26,294 nucleotides of DNA from Streptomyces violaceoruber (GTDB lineage: Bacteria; Actinomycetota; Actinomycetes; Streptomycetales; Streptomycetaceae). Each line of letters starts with the position of its first letter. Within the stretch, counting starts at the first letter, position 1. The stretch is taken from assembly GCA_000720805.1 (NCBI GenBank), contig JODI01000100.1, positions 1-26,294 of the forward strand. Reading direction: 5' to 3'. Below are positions 16,605-24,769 of this stretch, one piece after another. Both the position numbers and the translations under genes were made by a program. The notes beneath the pieces were generated by a model. It worked only from the letters and a program-made list of their open reading frames with translations, was not told the origin of the DNA and searched no databases.

Positions 16605-16630
16605 GTGGGTCGGCGTCCAGGCCGACCCAC
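16605..16630 (+). terminator. Terminator of the response regulator gene
   Basis: GTGGGTCGGC-GTCCAG-GCCGACCCAC is a perfect 10-bp stem with a 6-nt loop, starting 3 nt after the stop codon. A second, smaller stem (TCGGCC-TGCG-GGCCGA, 16639-16654) follows. Confidence 0.8.
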
Positions 16631-16975
16631 CCGCTCTGTCGGCCTGCGGGCCGAAGCGCAGCCGCCGTCCGGCGGGCCCCTCTCCCGGTGACAGCCTCAC
16701 CGCAGCAAGCACCGCCGCCGACCTTCTGCTGGGAAGACGTCACCCGAAATCCTCGCCGACCTCCTCATCCCGCTCACCGCCCTCGCCCTGAGCGGAATGA
16801 GGCGGCCCAGCGCATCGACCACGTCGCGCGCCTCCGCCCTCCTTGACGCCTGGCCCCGGCTCCAGAACGCTGTCAAGGCACTTCGCGCTCTCCATGTCCA
16901 GACCTGCATCGATTCCGACGGCGGTGAATACGCTCCCGAGATCGATGCACCCCCTCGCGAACGCGGGGTCGGTCG
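16631..16975. other. Intergenic stretch, nothing recognised
   Basis: About 340 bp lie between the terminator and the aldo/keto reductase stop. Both strands have open frames typical of GC-rich DNA, but none shows a known motif, a ribosome site or a credible start. Confidence 0.4.
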
Positions 16976-17827
16976 TCAGGCGAGGTCGGCGAGGTCTTCT
17001 TCGCTGAGAGTGATCCCAGCGGCGGCCATGTTGTCCTCCAAGTGCGAGAGGGAGCCCGTACCGGGGATGGCCAGGGTCACCGGCGAGGCGGCCAGCAGCC
17101 AGGCCAGGCCGATCTGCGACACGGTGGCGCCGTGCCGGGCCGCGACCGTGGCGAGCCGTTCATCGTCGAGTTCCCGGCCGCCCCCCAGGGGGAAGAAGGG
17201 CACGAATGCGATGTCGGCCTCCTCGCAGGCGGCCAGCAGCTGCACGTCGTCGCGTTTGGCGACGTGGAACTGGTTCTGCACCGCAACGACCGGGGCGATC
17301 GCGCGTGCCTCCGCGAGATGAGCGGTGTCGACGTTGCTGAGCCCGAGGTGACGGATCAGGCCCTCTTCCCGCAGCGCCGCGAGCGCCTCGAAGCGCTCGG
17401 CGAGCGACTCGCCGTGCGGAGGTCCCATCCGACCGACGCGCAGGTAGACAAGATCGAGGCGGTCCACGCCCAGGCCATCGAGGTTGGCCTCCACCAAGCC
17501 GCGCATGTCGGCCGGGGTGGCGGCCCGGCGGAGGCCATCGGGGCCGCGGATGGGGCCCACCTTGGTGGCGATGACCAGGTCGGACGCATAAGGGTGGAGG
17601 GCTTCGCGGATCAGGGTGTTCGCGCGAACCGCATCACCGGCGCTGACGTAGAAGTCGGCGGTGTCCAAGTGGTTGACACCCAGCTCGACGCCGCGGCGCA
17701 ACACGGCACGGCCGGCCTCGGGGTCGCGGGCCGGCCCACCCATGCCCTCCTTGGACGGCAGGCGCATGGTACCGAAGCCGAGCCGGTTGACGGCCAGGTC
17801 GCCGCCGAGGCGGAATTCATTACTCAT
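16976..17827 (-). CDS. Aldo/keto reductase family oxidoreductase
   Basis: A 283-residue AKR, an NADPH-dependent carbonyl reductase fold. Seen in order are LGFGTMRLP, the active-site Asp55 and Tyr60 in HLDTADFYVS, Lys89 in VIATKVGP, GLSNVD (163-168), the QNQFH strand and AIPGTGSLSHLEDN for cofactor phosphate binding. The fourth member of the usual tetrad, a His in the LDLxQLHR segment, is Arg130 here (LDLVYLRVG), so catalysis may differ from typical AKRs. The ATG at 17827 gives the usual length. It faces away from a TrmB/LuxR-like regulator across 72 bp holding a perfect palindrome, so it is likely that regulator's target. Confidence 0.87.
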   Translation of the reverse strand: MSNEFRLGGDLAVNRLGFGTMRLPSKEGMGGPARDPEAGRAVLRRGVELGVNHLDTADFYVSAGDAVRANTLIREALHPYASDLVIATKVGPIRGPDGLRRAATPADMRGLVEANLDGLGVDRLDLVYLRVGRMGPPHGESLAERFEALAALREEGLIRHLGLSNVDTAHLAEARAIAPVVAVQNQFHVAKRDDVQLLAACEEADIAFVPFFPLGGGRELDDERLATVAARHGATVSQIGLAWLLAASPVTLAIPGTGSLSHLEDNMAAAGITLSEEDLADLA

Positions 17828-17864
17828 GGGCCCAGCCTGCATGGCCCGCAACCCGCTGACGAGG

Positions 17865-17886
17865 CTCTGGCACCTTGCTGCCAGAG
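17865..17886. promoter_or_regulatory. Perfect palindromic operator between AKR and its regulator
   Basis: CTCTGGCA-N6-TGCCAGAG is a 22-bp palindrome with perfect 8-bp arms, 13 nt before the regulator's ATG and 37 nt from the AKR start. It is the obvious site for regulator binding at both divergent promoters. Confidence 0.68.
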
Positions 17887-17899
17887 GCACAATGAACGC

Positions 17900-18571
17900 A
17901 TGCCACAGCACATGGCCCTCAAGGGGGACCTTGAACTGCACGCGCGGATCAAGCCCTTGGTGGAGTTGTACGGCGCGGAATGGGTTAGCGCCGCGCGCGA
18001 CCTCGACACCTGGCCGAACGCCCGCGATTCCGCTCGTCTGCGGATACGAAGTGACGGAGCACGTCAGGCCCGCAAGCTGTACAGTCCCGCCGTGCTCGCC
18101 GACGAGCGCGACCGGGAAGTGCTGCGCGAGATGGCCGCCCATGGCATACAGGTGCGGATCAGCGCCACCCCGTTGCCCCAGGGAACGGTCTTCATCGACC
18201 GGCGAACCATGTTCCTCACCGACCCCGATACCGCGCCCTCGTCCCCTCACGGTCCCCGGCACCGTACATACACGATGAGTGCCGAACCTGCCCTGGTCAG
18301 CGGGGCGTACGCACTGTTCGAAGCCGCGTGGGAGACGGCCACCGACCTGGCGGCCCTTTCCGACGCCGACCGGCCCCGCATTGACGCGCAAGCCCGCGAG
18401 GTGCTGTACGCACTGGGCTCCGGAATGACCGACGTGGCAGCTGCACGCGAACTGGGCATGTCGCTGCGCACCTACCGCCGCAGAGTCGCCGAACTCCTTG
18501 TGGCCCTGGGAGCCGACTCACGCTTCCAGGCCGGAATGCGTGCGGGCGAGTTGGGCCTGACCCGCAGGTGA
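17900..18571 (+). CDS. TrmB/LuxR-like helix-turn-helix regulator
   Basis: A 223-residue regulator. Residues about 55-150 look like the phospholipase-D-like sensor region of TrmB-type proteins (REVLREMAAHGIQVRISATP, VFIDRRTMFL). Residues about 164-215 form a LuxR-like HTH (VLYALGSGMTDVAAARELGM, then RTYRRRVAELLVALGA). This two-part layout is common in Streptomyces regulators such as those next to oxidoreductases and biosynthetic genes. ATG 17900 is used; ATG 17912 is an alternative. It is divergent from the aldo/keto reductase with a 22-bp palindrome between, so it is likely local and autoregulated. Its ligand is unknown. Confidence 0.78.
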   Translation: MPQHMALKGDLELHARIKPLVELYGAEWVSAARDLDTWPNARDSARLRIRSDGARQARKLYSPAVLADERDREVLREMAAHGIQVRISATPLPQGTVFIDRRTMFLTDPDTAPSSPHGPRHRTYTMSAEPALVSGAYALFEAAWETATDLAALSDADRPRIDAQAREVLYALGSGMTDVAAARELGMSLRTYRRRVAELLVALGADSRFQAGMRAGELGLTRR

Positions 18572-18715
18572 GCAGACCTACGCCCGGGCCGAAGTCGACT
18601 CAGGTGTCGAGGTTCGGGGCGACGGTGGAGCTACCGCTTGACCGGAGCCGGCGCCGCCCTTGGCCCGGCATCCTTCCGTGTCCGGTCCCGCGACCCCACA
18701 AAATGGATTCATGCG

Positions 18716-18761
18716 CTTGAGGGTAATCAAGTACTTGGCAAGCGCCCGGGTGCCGTATTCT
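18716..18761 (+). promoter_or_regulatory. Leaderless promoter and operator of MarR-2
   Basis: CTTGA-N6-TCAAG (18716-18731) runs into the perfect 10-bp palindrome CAAGTACTTG (18728-18737) and then CTTG-G-CAAG (18734-18742), giving four alternating half-sites. TATTCT at 18756-18761 ends 6 nt before the GTG start, as in MarR-1. The -35-like TTGGCA lies within the operator, so binding should block transcription. Confidence 0.66.
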
Positions 18762-18767
18762 CACCGG

Positions 18768-19223
18768 GTGACAAAGGATGACGAGCGGTCGATCCCTGCC
18801 GAGCACCTGACCCGGGTGACCTGGGCCCTGCGGCGGGCAGAGTGGGCTGTGCAGGCCCGGAAGGACCAGCGGCTACGACCGCTGGGCCTCGCGGCCGCGC
18901 AGTACACCCTGCTGATCTCCGTCCACACCGATCCCGGCCTGACCGGCGCGGAACTGGCCCGCCGCCTGAACGTCACCCCGCAAGCGGTGGCCTCCCAGGT
19001 GGCCCGCTTGGAGGAGCGGGGGCAACTGGAGCGCCGACCGCACCCGCGCCACCGCCACGTGCAGGAACTGCACCTCACCGACGCCGGCCGCGACTCCCTG
19101 CACGATGCCGATGCCGTGATCGTGGGGATCGAACAGCGGATCGCCGAGAAGCTCGGGCCGAAGAAGGCCGCACAGCTGAGGGCACTGCTCGACGAGGTGG
19201 CCGACGTGGTCCGGGAAGCGTGA
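18768..19223 (+). CDS. MarR-family regulator (MarR-2), paralogue of MarR-1
   Basis: A 151-residue MarR protein with exactly the length of MarR-1; residues 59-90 are nearly identical, including GAELARRLNVTPQA in the recognition region. Most differences lie in the first 16 residues and in the last 30, parts that form the dimer interface and border the ligand pocket in this family. This suggests the same or overlapping DNA sites but different signals or no mixed dimers. GTG 18768 is the start because the TATTCT -10 box is 6 nt upstream and no ribosome site exists. It stands alone on the plus strand, convergent with the XdhC-like gene. Likely targets are its own promoter, the molybdenum oxidase operon and perhaps ALDH-2. 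Confidence 0.88.
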   Translation: MTKDDERSIPAEHLTRVTWALRRAEWAVQARKDQRLRPLGLAAAQYTLLISVHTDPGLTGAELARRLNVTPQAVASQVARLEERGQLERRPHPRHRHVQELHLTDAGRDSLHDADAVIVGIEQRIAEKLGPKKAAQLRALLDEVADVVREA

Positions 19224-19248
19224 GACGGTGGGCTCACCGCCCTTCTCC

Positions 19249-19265
19249 CCCACCACCACGGTGGG
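19249..19265. terminator. Hairpin between MarR-2 and the XdhC-like gene
   Basis: CCCACC-ACCAC-GGTGGG is a 6-bp stem with a 5-nt loop, 25 nt after the MarR-2 stop in the 170-bp gap between convergent genes. It could serve both directions. Confidence 0.45.
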
Positions 19266-19395
19266 CGCCTGCGATTGATGTCCCTCCGTTCCCGCGATCA
19301 GAACGAACGATCCGGCGCTCGGCGCGTCGAGACGGGAACACCCTCCGGAATGCGCGACAGCCCGGCCCAGCTGCCGGACGGCGTCTGTGCGGGGG

Positions 19396-20559
19396 TTACG
19401 GCGCCGTCACCAGGCCGGGCAGAGGCTTCGCGGGAAGGTGGATGGGGCCGGCGCCGTGTGACAGGGGCCGTCCCGTGCCGCGGTTGGTGTGGGCGATGAT
19501 CTCCGACGTGATGGAGATCGCTGTCTCCTCGGGCGTAACGGCTCCGATGTCCAGGCCGATCGGTGAGTGCAGACGCGCCAGTTGGTCCTGGGAGACGCCG
19601 GCTTCCCGGAGCAGGTCGACGCGATGCTCGTGGGTGCGTCGCGAGCCCATGGCACCGACGTAGCCGACGGGCAGGGTCAGTGCCAGACACAGCAGGGGGA
19701 TGTCGAACTTGGCGTCGTGGGTGAGGACGCAGACGGCGGTGCGGGTGTCGGTCTCGGTGGCCGCGAGGTAGCGGTGGGGCCAGTCGGTGACGACCTCGTC
19801 GGCGTGCGGGAAGCGGGCCGGGGTGGCGAAGACCGGGCGGGCGTCGCAGACGGTCACCCGGTAGCCGAGGAAGCTGCCCGCCCGGCTGAGAGCGGCGGCG
19901 AAGTCGACGGCGCCGAAGATCAGCATGCGGGGGCGGGACGCGTACACGTGGACCAGGACGGTGAGCTTGCGCGGGCCGGTGCCGTCGTCCGGGTTCTCTG
20001 TTTCTGCCCCACCGCCGCCGACCTCGATCGAGGTGGTACGGCCCGCCCGCAGGAGCGCACGCGCATGCGCCACGACCGCCCGGTCCTCGCTCTCGACCCC
20101 GAGTGTGCCGTCGTGGGTGCCCTCGGCGGGGATGTGGAGCATACGGCCGACAAGTTCACCGGGACCGTCGACGACGTGGGCGACGGCCGACGGACGCCCC
20201 GCGGTCACGGCATCGAGGGCGGCGACGAGATGGGCTTGGGCACCGGGCTCCACGCGCTGCACCAAGACCCCGATCTCTCCGCCGCAGGTCAGACCGGCGG
20301 CGAGGGCATCCGAGTCGGAGTACCCGAAGGCGACGCGTGCGGGGGCGGCGCGGTCTGCCAGCACTTGGCGGGCCAGGTCGTACACCGCGGCTTCGACGCA
20401 GCCGCCGGAGACCCCACCGACCGCGTTGCCGTCGGCGTCCACGGCCAGTGCGGTGCCGACCGGCAGGGGTGCGCTGCCTCTGACGTCGACGACGGTGGCG
20501 AGGGCGAACGGCCGACCCTCGTGGCACCACACGCGCAGTGTGTCCGTGATGTTCAGCAT
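19396..20559 (-). CDS. XdhC/PaoD-like molybdenum cofactor insertion chaperone
   Basis: A 387-residue XdhC/CoxI-family protein. The family binds and matures molybdenum cofactor and delivers it to the large subunit of xanthine dehydrogenase-type enzymes. The N-terminal XdhC domain shows RGSAPLPVGTALAV, GGVSGGCVEAAVYDLA with the conserved Cys, and AAGLTCGGEIGVLV. The C-terminal Rossmann-like domain has RPRMLIFGAVDFAAALSRAG, GYVGAMGSRRTH and GLDIGAVTPEETAISI. ATG 20559 has GGAAAG upstream. It is the last gene of the oxidase operon, 122 bp after the large subunit, the same place as paoD/yagQ in E. coli. The start of the Rossmann motif is GAVDFA rather than the more usual GAGHxA. Confidence 0.9.
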   Translation of the reverse strand: MLNITDTLRVWCHEGRPFALATVVDVRGSAPLPVGTALAVDADGNAVGGVSGGCVEAAVYDLARQVLADRAAPARVAFGYSDSDALAAGLTCGGEIGVLVQRVEPGAQAHLVAALDAVTAGRPSAVAHVVDGPGELVGRMLHIPAEGTHDGTLGVESEDRAVVAHARALLRAGRTTSIEVGGGGAETENPDDGTGPRKLTVLVHVYASRPRMLIFGAVDFAAALSRAGSFLGYRVTVCDARPVFATPARFPHADEVVTDWPHRYLAATETDTRTAVCVLTHDAKFDIPLLCLALTLPVGYVGAMGSRRTHEHRVDLLREAGVSQDQLARLHSPIGLDIGAVTPEETAISITSEIIAHTNRGTGRPLSHGAGPIHLPAKPLPGLVTAP

Positions 20560-20681
20560 GGGGTGCTTTCCGTGAGGTGGGGGATGACGGGCCGTCGCCG
20601 CGCCCTAGGGGAGGAAACCGCGACGACGGCCCTGGTGCCCGGGTGGCCGCGTGTCGTCGGGTACACCGGCCGTCCGGGAGC

Positions 20682-22868
20682 TCAGAGCAGGGCTTCGGCG
20701 GTGATGGGCAGTTGGCGGATGCGGCGGCCGGTGGCGTTGAACACCGCGTTGGCGATGGCGGGCGCCACTCCGACGATGACGACCTCACCGAGCCCCTTGA
20801 CGCCGATGGGGTCGGCTTCGTAGTCCTCCCCTTCGATGAAGACCGCCTTCAGGTCGGGCATGTCGGCGTGGGTCGGCACGAGGTAGTCGGCGAGGTTGGC
20901 GTTGACGATCCGGCCGTCGCGGTGATCGGTGACCGTGTGCTCCAGAAGGGCCTGACCGATCCCGCCGGTCATGGCTCCGATGGCCTGACTGTCGGCGAGT
21001 CTCGGGTTGACGATCCGGGCGGCGTCGTAGACACCGAGCATCCGCCGGACCCGTACCAGGCCGAGGCGGGCGTCGACGGCCACCTCGGCGAAGATCGCGG
21101 AGTAGGCGTAGAGAGAGAACCTCTCCGGTTCCGGCGCCCCGGCGTACGAGCCGAGCACTTCGAGATGGGTGCGGCCGTTGCGCGCCAGGAGCCGCTGGTA
21201 GGTCTCCCCGCGGGTGGGTTCGTCCTTCACATACAGCCGGCCGCCTCGTACGACGATGTCGGCGGCGTCGACGCCGTGCAGCGGTGATCCCTCGTCGTTG
21301 ACCGCGAGCGTGATGGCCTGCTTGCGCAGCTTGTCGCAGCCGTCCTGGACGGCTGACCCGACGCTGGCCATGGTCTGCGAACCGGCGTGGACGGGGGCCG
21401 GAGGCATGAGGGAGTCACCGAGCCGGAAGGTCACCTGGCGCATCGTCAGGCCGAGGGCGTCGGCGGCGACCTGGGACATGGACGTGGCCGTGCCCGGGCC
21501 CATGTCACTGGTCGCGGACTGCACAAGGGCCGTGCCGTCGGCGTCGAGCCGGACCGAGGCCTGGGCCTCGCTGCGCATGGTGTCGTAGACACCGGCGGCC
21601 ATGCCCATGCCGATGAGCCAGTCACCGTCACGGGTGGAGCGCGGCTTCGGGTTGCGCCGGTGCCAGCCGAACTCACGGGCGCCCGTGCGGTAGCAGTCGC
21701 GCAGACGGCGGGTGGAGAACGGCAGGTTGCTGGACTCGTCGTCGGACGGTTCGTTGCGCAACCGCAGCTCGATCGGGTCCACGCCCAGTTCGTGGGCGAG
21801 TTCGTCCATGGCCGACTCGACGGGGTAGGCGCCGCTGGCGTAGCCGGGGCCACGCATGAACCACGGCGTGCTCACGTCCAGCGGGACGTGATCGTACGCC
21901 TGGCGGACGTTGGGTGTGCTGTAGAGCATCCGGCCCGGGACGAGAACGCTTTCGCTGTACGTCTCGTAGCGGGAGGACTCGGCGCGGACGTCGTGCGTCG
22001 ACGCGGTCAGGCGGCCCCCTCGGTCGGCGCCCAGTCGCAGTCCGTACTCGTACGCGGGCCGGTATCCCACGGTGAAGTACATCTGCCTGCGGGTGAGGAC
22101 GAGTTTCACGGGGCGTTTCACCTCGCGCGCGGCCATGGCCGCGATGACGGAGTGCACCCAGGCGCGGGCGGCATTGCCGAAGGCGCCGCCGATGAACGGC
22201 GAGATGACGCGGATGTGGTCCGGCGGGATGCCGAACTCGCCGGACAAGGTGAAAACGGTGCCCTGCACGTACTGGGTCTTCTCCCAGACGGTCAGCCGGT
22301 CGCCGTCCCACTGGGCGACGATGCCGGCCGGTTCCATCGGGTTGTGGTGGTTGCGGGCCGTCCGGTACGTCGTGTCCAGCCGGACGGGGGCGGAGTCCAG
22401 GGCCCGGTCGGCGTCGCCGCGTGCGTAGGTCTGGGTTTCGCCGGCGGCGTCGGCGGCGCTGATGTCGGTCGAGGAGGTCTCGGCGTCGTAGGAGACCTTC
22501 ACCAGGCTCGCGGCGTGCTGCGCGGTCTCCAGTGTGGTCGCCACCGCGACCGCGACGGGCTGTCCGAAGAACTGGACCCGGTCGTCCTGAAAGGCACGCA
22601 GCGGTTTGCCCGGCGGGAACCGCCCTTCCACAGGCGGCAACTTGGGCGCGTTGAGGTGGCTGATCACCTTCAGGACGCCGGGCTGGGCTTCGGCCGCGCG
22701 GGTGTCGATGCCGGTGACCCGGCCCCGGCCGATGCTGCTTTCCACGATGACCGCGTGCACGACCCCGTCGGGGCTGTTGTCGGCGGCGTACTTCGCTCCC
22801 CCGGTCACCCTCAACCGTGCGTCGACCCGGGGCACGGCTGCACCGACGGCTGCCTGTGGCTGGCTCAC
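20682..22868 (-). CDS. Molybdopterin-binding large subunit of aldehyde oxidase (PaoC/YagR-like)
   Basis: A 728-residue xanthine-dehydrogenase-family subunit that binds the molybdenum cofactor and oxidises the substrate by hydroxylation. Motifs are RVTGGAKYAAD near the start, FIGGAFGNAARAW for cofactor binding, FMRGPGYASGAYPVESAMDE, TSDMGPGTATSMSQ, and the catalytic Glu695 in GVKGLGEVVIVGVAPAIANA near the C-terminus. That last motif (KGLGE, then IANAV) is closer to E. coli PaoC than to xanthine dehydrogenase, so aldehydes are the likely substrates. The start is GTG 22868 with GGAGG 6 nt upstream; it overlaps the stop of the FAD subunit (GTGA), so the subunits are made in step. No own signal peptide: it would be exported, if at all, with the Tat-bearing subunit. 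Confidence 0.92.
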   Translation of the reverse strand: MSQPQAAVGAAVPRVDARLRVTGGAKYAADNSPDGVVHAVIVESSIGRGRVTGIDTRAAEAQPGVLKVISHLNAPKLPPVEGRFPPGKPLRAFQDDRVQFFGQPVAVAVATTLETAQHAASLVKVSYDAETSSTDISAADAAGETQTYARGDADRALDSAPVRLDTTYRTARNHHNPMEPAGIVAQWDGDRLTVWEKTQYVQGTVFTLSGEFGIPPDHIRVISPFIGGAFGNAARAWVHSVIAAMAAREVKRPVKLVLTRRQMYFTVGYRPAYEYGLRLGADRGGRLTASTHDVRAESSRYETYSESVLVPGRMLYSTPNVRQAYDHVPLDVSTPWFMRGPGYASGAYPVESAMDELAHELGVDPIELRLRNEPSDDESSNLPFSTRRLRDCYRTGAREFGWHRRNPKPRSTRDGDWLIGMGMAAGVYDTMRSEAQASVRLDADGTALVQSATSDMGPGTATSMSQVAADALGLTMRQVTFRLGDSLMPPAPVHAGSQTMASVGSAVQDGCDKLRKQAITLAVNDEGSPLHGVDAADIVVRGGRLYVKDEPTRGETYQRLLARNGRTHLEVLGSYAGAPEPERFSLYAYSAIFAEVAVDARLGLVRVRRMLGVYDAARIVNPRLADSQAIGAMTGGIGQALLEHTVTDHRDGRIVNANLADYLVPTHADMPDLKAVFIEGEDYEADPIGVKGLGEVVIVGVAPAIANAVFNATGRRIRQLPITAEALL

Positions 22869-23845
22869 TTGGTGCCTCCTACGGTGCGCAGCTGGCGTTC
22901 GACGGTGCGTTTGAGCAGCTCGGGCTTGAAGCCGTTGTGCGTGAGGGAACGGGCACCGTCGGCCGCGTGCTCGGCGGCCTCCGCCCACAGCCGGTCGGAG
23001 GGGCGTTCGCCGATGAGGTGGCGCTCGACGGCGGGCAGTTTCCAGGGCACGGTGCCCACGCCGCCGGCGGCGACCTTCGCCTCTCGGATGACGCCGCCAC
23101 TGATGTGCAGCGCGACCGCGGCCGACGTGAGCGCGAACTCGTAGGACTGACGGTCGCGCACTTTCAGGTAGCCGGACTTCAGTGGGCGGGCGTGAGCCGG
23201 AATCTCCACAGCGGTGATCAACTCACCCTTGCGCAGGGCCTGTTCGCGGTGCGGGGTGCTGCCCGGCCGCAGCAGGAAGTCGGCGAAGGCGATACGCCGT
23301 TCCCCGCCCGGGCCCTGCACGTGCACCGTCGCCTCCAGTGCCGCGAAGGCCACGGCGACGTCGGAGGGATGGGTGGCCACGCAGTGATCGGAGGTGCCGA
23401 GGATCGCGTGGCTGCGGTTGTAGCCGTGCAGCGCGGCGCACCCGGAGCCTGGCTCACGCTTGTTGCAGGCGGCGGTCACGTCCCGGAAGTACGTGCACCG
23501 GGTGCGCTGCATGATGTTGCCACCGATGGTCGCCATGTTCCGCAGCTGGGCCGACGCGCTCAGCTCCAGCGCCTCGGAGATGACGGGGTACAGGACACGC
23601 ACCTTCGGGTGGGCGGCGGCCTCGGCCATGCGGACCAGGGCGCCGATGCGCAGGCCCCCGCGCCCGGTGACAACGACCTCGCGCAGCGGCAGGGAGCTGA
23701 TGTCGACCAGCACGTCGGGGCGCTCCACGGTCTCCCGCATCAGGTCGACGAGCGTGGTGCCGCCGGCGACGTATCGCCCGCCACGCCAACCCGCGTTGAG
23801 GGCCTCACGCATGTCCGCGGCCTTGGCGTAGGTGAAGGGATGCAT
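22865..23845 (-). CDS. FAD-binding subunit of aldehyde oxidase with extra 4Fe-4S motif (PaoB/YagS-like)
   Basis: A 326-residue FAD subunit that passes electrons from the molybdenum centre to an acceptor. FAD contacts are seen in YVAGGTTLVDLMRE (25-38) and ATIGGNIMQRTRC (105-117). Cys117, Cys127, Cys136 and Cys155 lie in RCTYFRD, ACNKREPGSGCAAL and SDHCVATHPSD. These four cysteines match the segment that holds the extra 4Fe-4S cluster in E. coli PaoB and is absent from ordinary xanthine dehydrogenase FAD subunits. ATG 23845 lies 5 nt after the stop of the 2Fe-2S subunit; the stop overlaps the next GTG. Length is usual. Confidence 0.9.
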   Translation of the reverse strand: MHPFTYAKAADMREALNAGWRGGRYVAGGTTLVDLMRETVERPDVLVDISSLPLREVVVTGRGGLRIGALVRMAEAAAHPKVRVLYPVISEALELSASAQLRNMATIGGNIMQRTRCTYFRDVTAACNKREPGSGCAALHGYNRSHAILGTSDHCVATHPSDVAVAFAALEATVHVQGPGGERRIAFADFLLRPGSTPHREQALRKGELITAVEIPAHARPLKSGYLKVRDRQSYEFALTSAAVALHISGGVIREAKVAAGGVGTVPWKLPAVERHLIGERPSDRLWAEAAEHAADGARSLTHNGFKPELLKRTVERQLRTVGGTK

Positions 23846-23850
23846 GGGAA

Positions 23851-24498
23851 TCAGCCCTTCCGGCCGGCGGCGGCCTGCTCGACCGCGCGCTCGATCTTCA
23901 CGTAGCAGCCGCAGCGGCAGAGATTGCCACTCATCCACTCCCGGATCTCCGCCCTTGAGCCGGTGTGACCCTCCTGAATGCAACCCACCCCGGACACGAT
24001 CTGGCCCGACGTGCAGAAGCCGCACTGGAAGGCGTCCTGATCGATGAACGCCTGCTGCAGTGGGTGAAGTTGACCGCCCTTCGCCAGGCCCTCGATCGTG
24101 GTGACCTCGGCGCCCTCCAGGCGCACCGCCAGCGTCAGACAGGAGTTGACCCGGCGGCCGTCGACCAGGACCGTACAGGCGCCGCAGGCACCGGCGTTGC
24201 AGCCCTTCTTCGAGCCGGTCAGGTCGAGATGCTCGCGCAGCAGGTCCAGCAGCGAGGTGCGGTTGTCGATCGTGACGGCGTGCCGGACGCCGTTGACGGT
24301 CAGGGAGACACGGCTGCCGGGCGGCACCTCGTCGGCCACGACTTCCTCGGCGGCGAGCGCGGGCGGCCCCGCGACCAGGCCGCCCACCACAGCGACTCCT
24401 CCCGCGGCGGTGGTCGTGGCGATGAAGGTACGCCGGGTGGGCGCGGGCGGGGGCTCGACGGAGGAAGTCTCTGCTTCGGCGGGAAGTTCGGTGGACAT
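23851..24498 (-). CDS. 2Fe-2S subunit of aldehyde oxidase with Tat signal (PaoA/YagT-like)
   Basis: A 215-residue iron-sulfur subunit. Residues 21-50 are a Tat signal: TRRTFIATTT twin-arginine box, a Gly/Ala/Val-rich core, and PALAAEE as a likely cleavage site. The enzyme therefore probably works outside the membrane, as for E. coli PaoABC. The plant-ferredoxin-type cluster uses Cys100, 105, 108 and 120 (GCNAGACGACTVLVDGRRVNSC). The second cluster uses Cys159, 162, 194 and 196 (QCGFCTSGQ, then NLCRCGC). ATG 24498 has GGGAG 8 nt upstream. It is the first gene of the operon, 264 bp downstream of an SDR start remnant. The frame stays open upstream but that part belongs to the remnant. Confidence 0.92.
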   Translation of the reverse strand: MSTELPAEAETSSVEPPPAPTRRTFIATTTAAGGVAVVGGLVAGPPALAAEEVVADEVPPGSRVSLTVNGVRHAVTIDNRTSLLDLLREHLDLTGSKKGCNAGACGACTVLVDGRRVNSCLTLAVRLEGAEVTTIEGLAKGGQLHPLQQAFIDQDAFQCGFCTSGQIVSGVGCIQEGHTGSRAEIREWMSGNLCRCGCYVKIERAVEQAAAGRKG

Positions 24499-24649
24499 GT
24501 CCACTCTCCCTCGATGGGGTGCGGGTGGCGGGTGGGGGGAATGTTGGTGGCCGAGCCGTCCGCGAAGTTGTGCCATGAGCGTTGCTCCGGCGGGCTGTCG
24601 TTCCCTCGGGACGGCGGGAGAAGAGTGGCGCCGGGTCCGGCGCGGCGTT

Positions 24650-24762
24650 CGCCCCGTCAACAGGAACACCGGGAGGAGGCCGCGGTCGGCGGCCAAGGGC
24701 ACGGCGCAGGCGACACCGCCGACCGAGGAGTCACCAGTGATCAAGGCCAGGGTTCTGGACAC
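24650..24762 (-). pseudogene. Degraded 5' end of an SDR gene in the oxidase leader
   Basis: From GTG 24762 the minus strand reads SRTLALITGDSSVGGVACAV and then PLAADRGLLPV. This aligns without gaps to the start of the SDR at 14742 (TRPLALITGASSGIGAAYAR and LLADDHDLILV); the DNA also matches, including TTGATCACTGG and the GAGGTTxATG just upstream. The cofactor loop is spoiled (DSSVGG for ASSGIG), and similarity fades after about 40 codons. It is a partial, mutated copy that now forms the leader of the oxidase operon. The frame stays open into the oxidase subunit, but the joint product would not make sense. Confidence 0.62.
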
Positions 24763-24769
24763 AGGCCAA

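Noticed and set aside
17042..17899. Upstream extension of the TrmB/LuxR-like regulator
   Set aside because: The frame is open but overlaps the aldo/keto reductase on the other strand; the ATG at 17900, just after the palindrome, is the natural start.
21387..23144. 585-codon open frame on the plus strand opposite the oxidase subunits
   Set aside because: Antisense shadow of the molybdenum and FAD subunits, which have clear family motifs on the minus strand.
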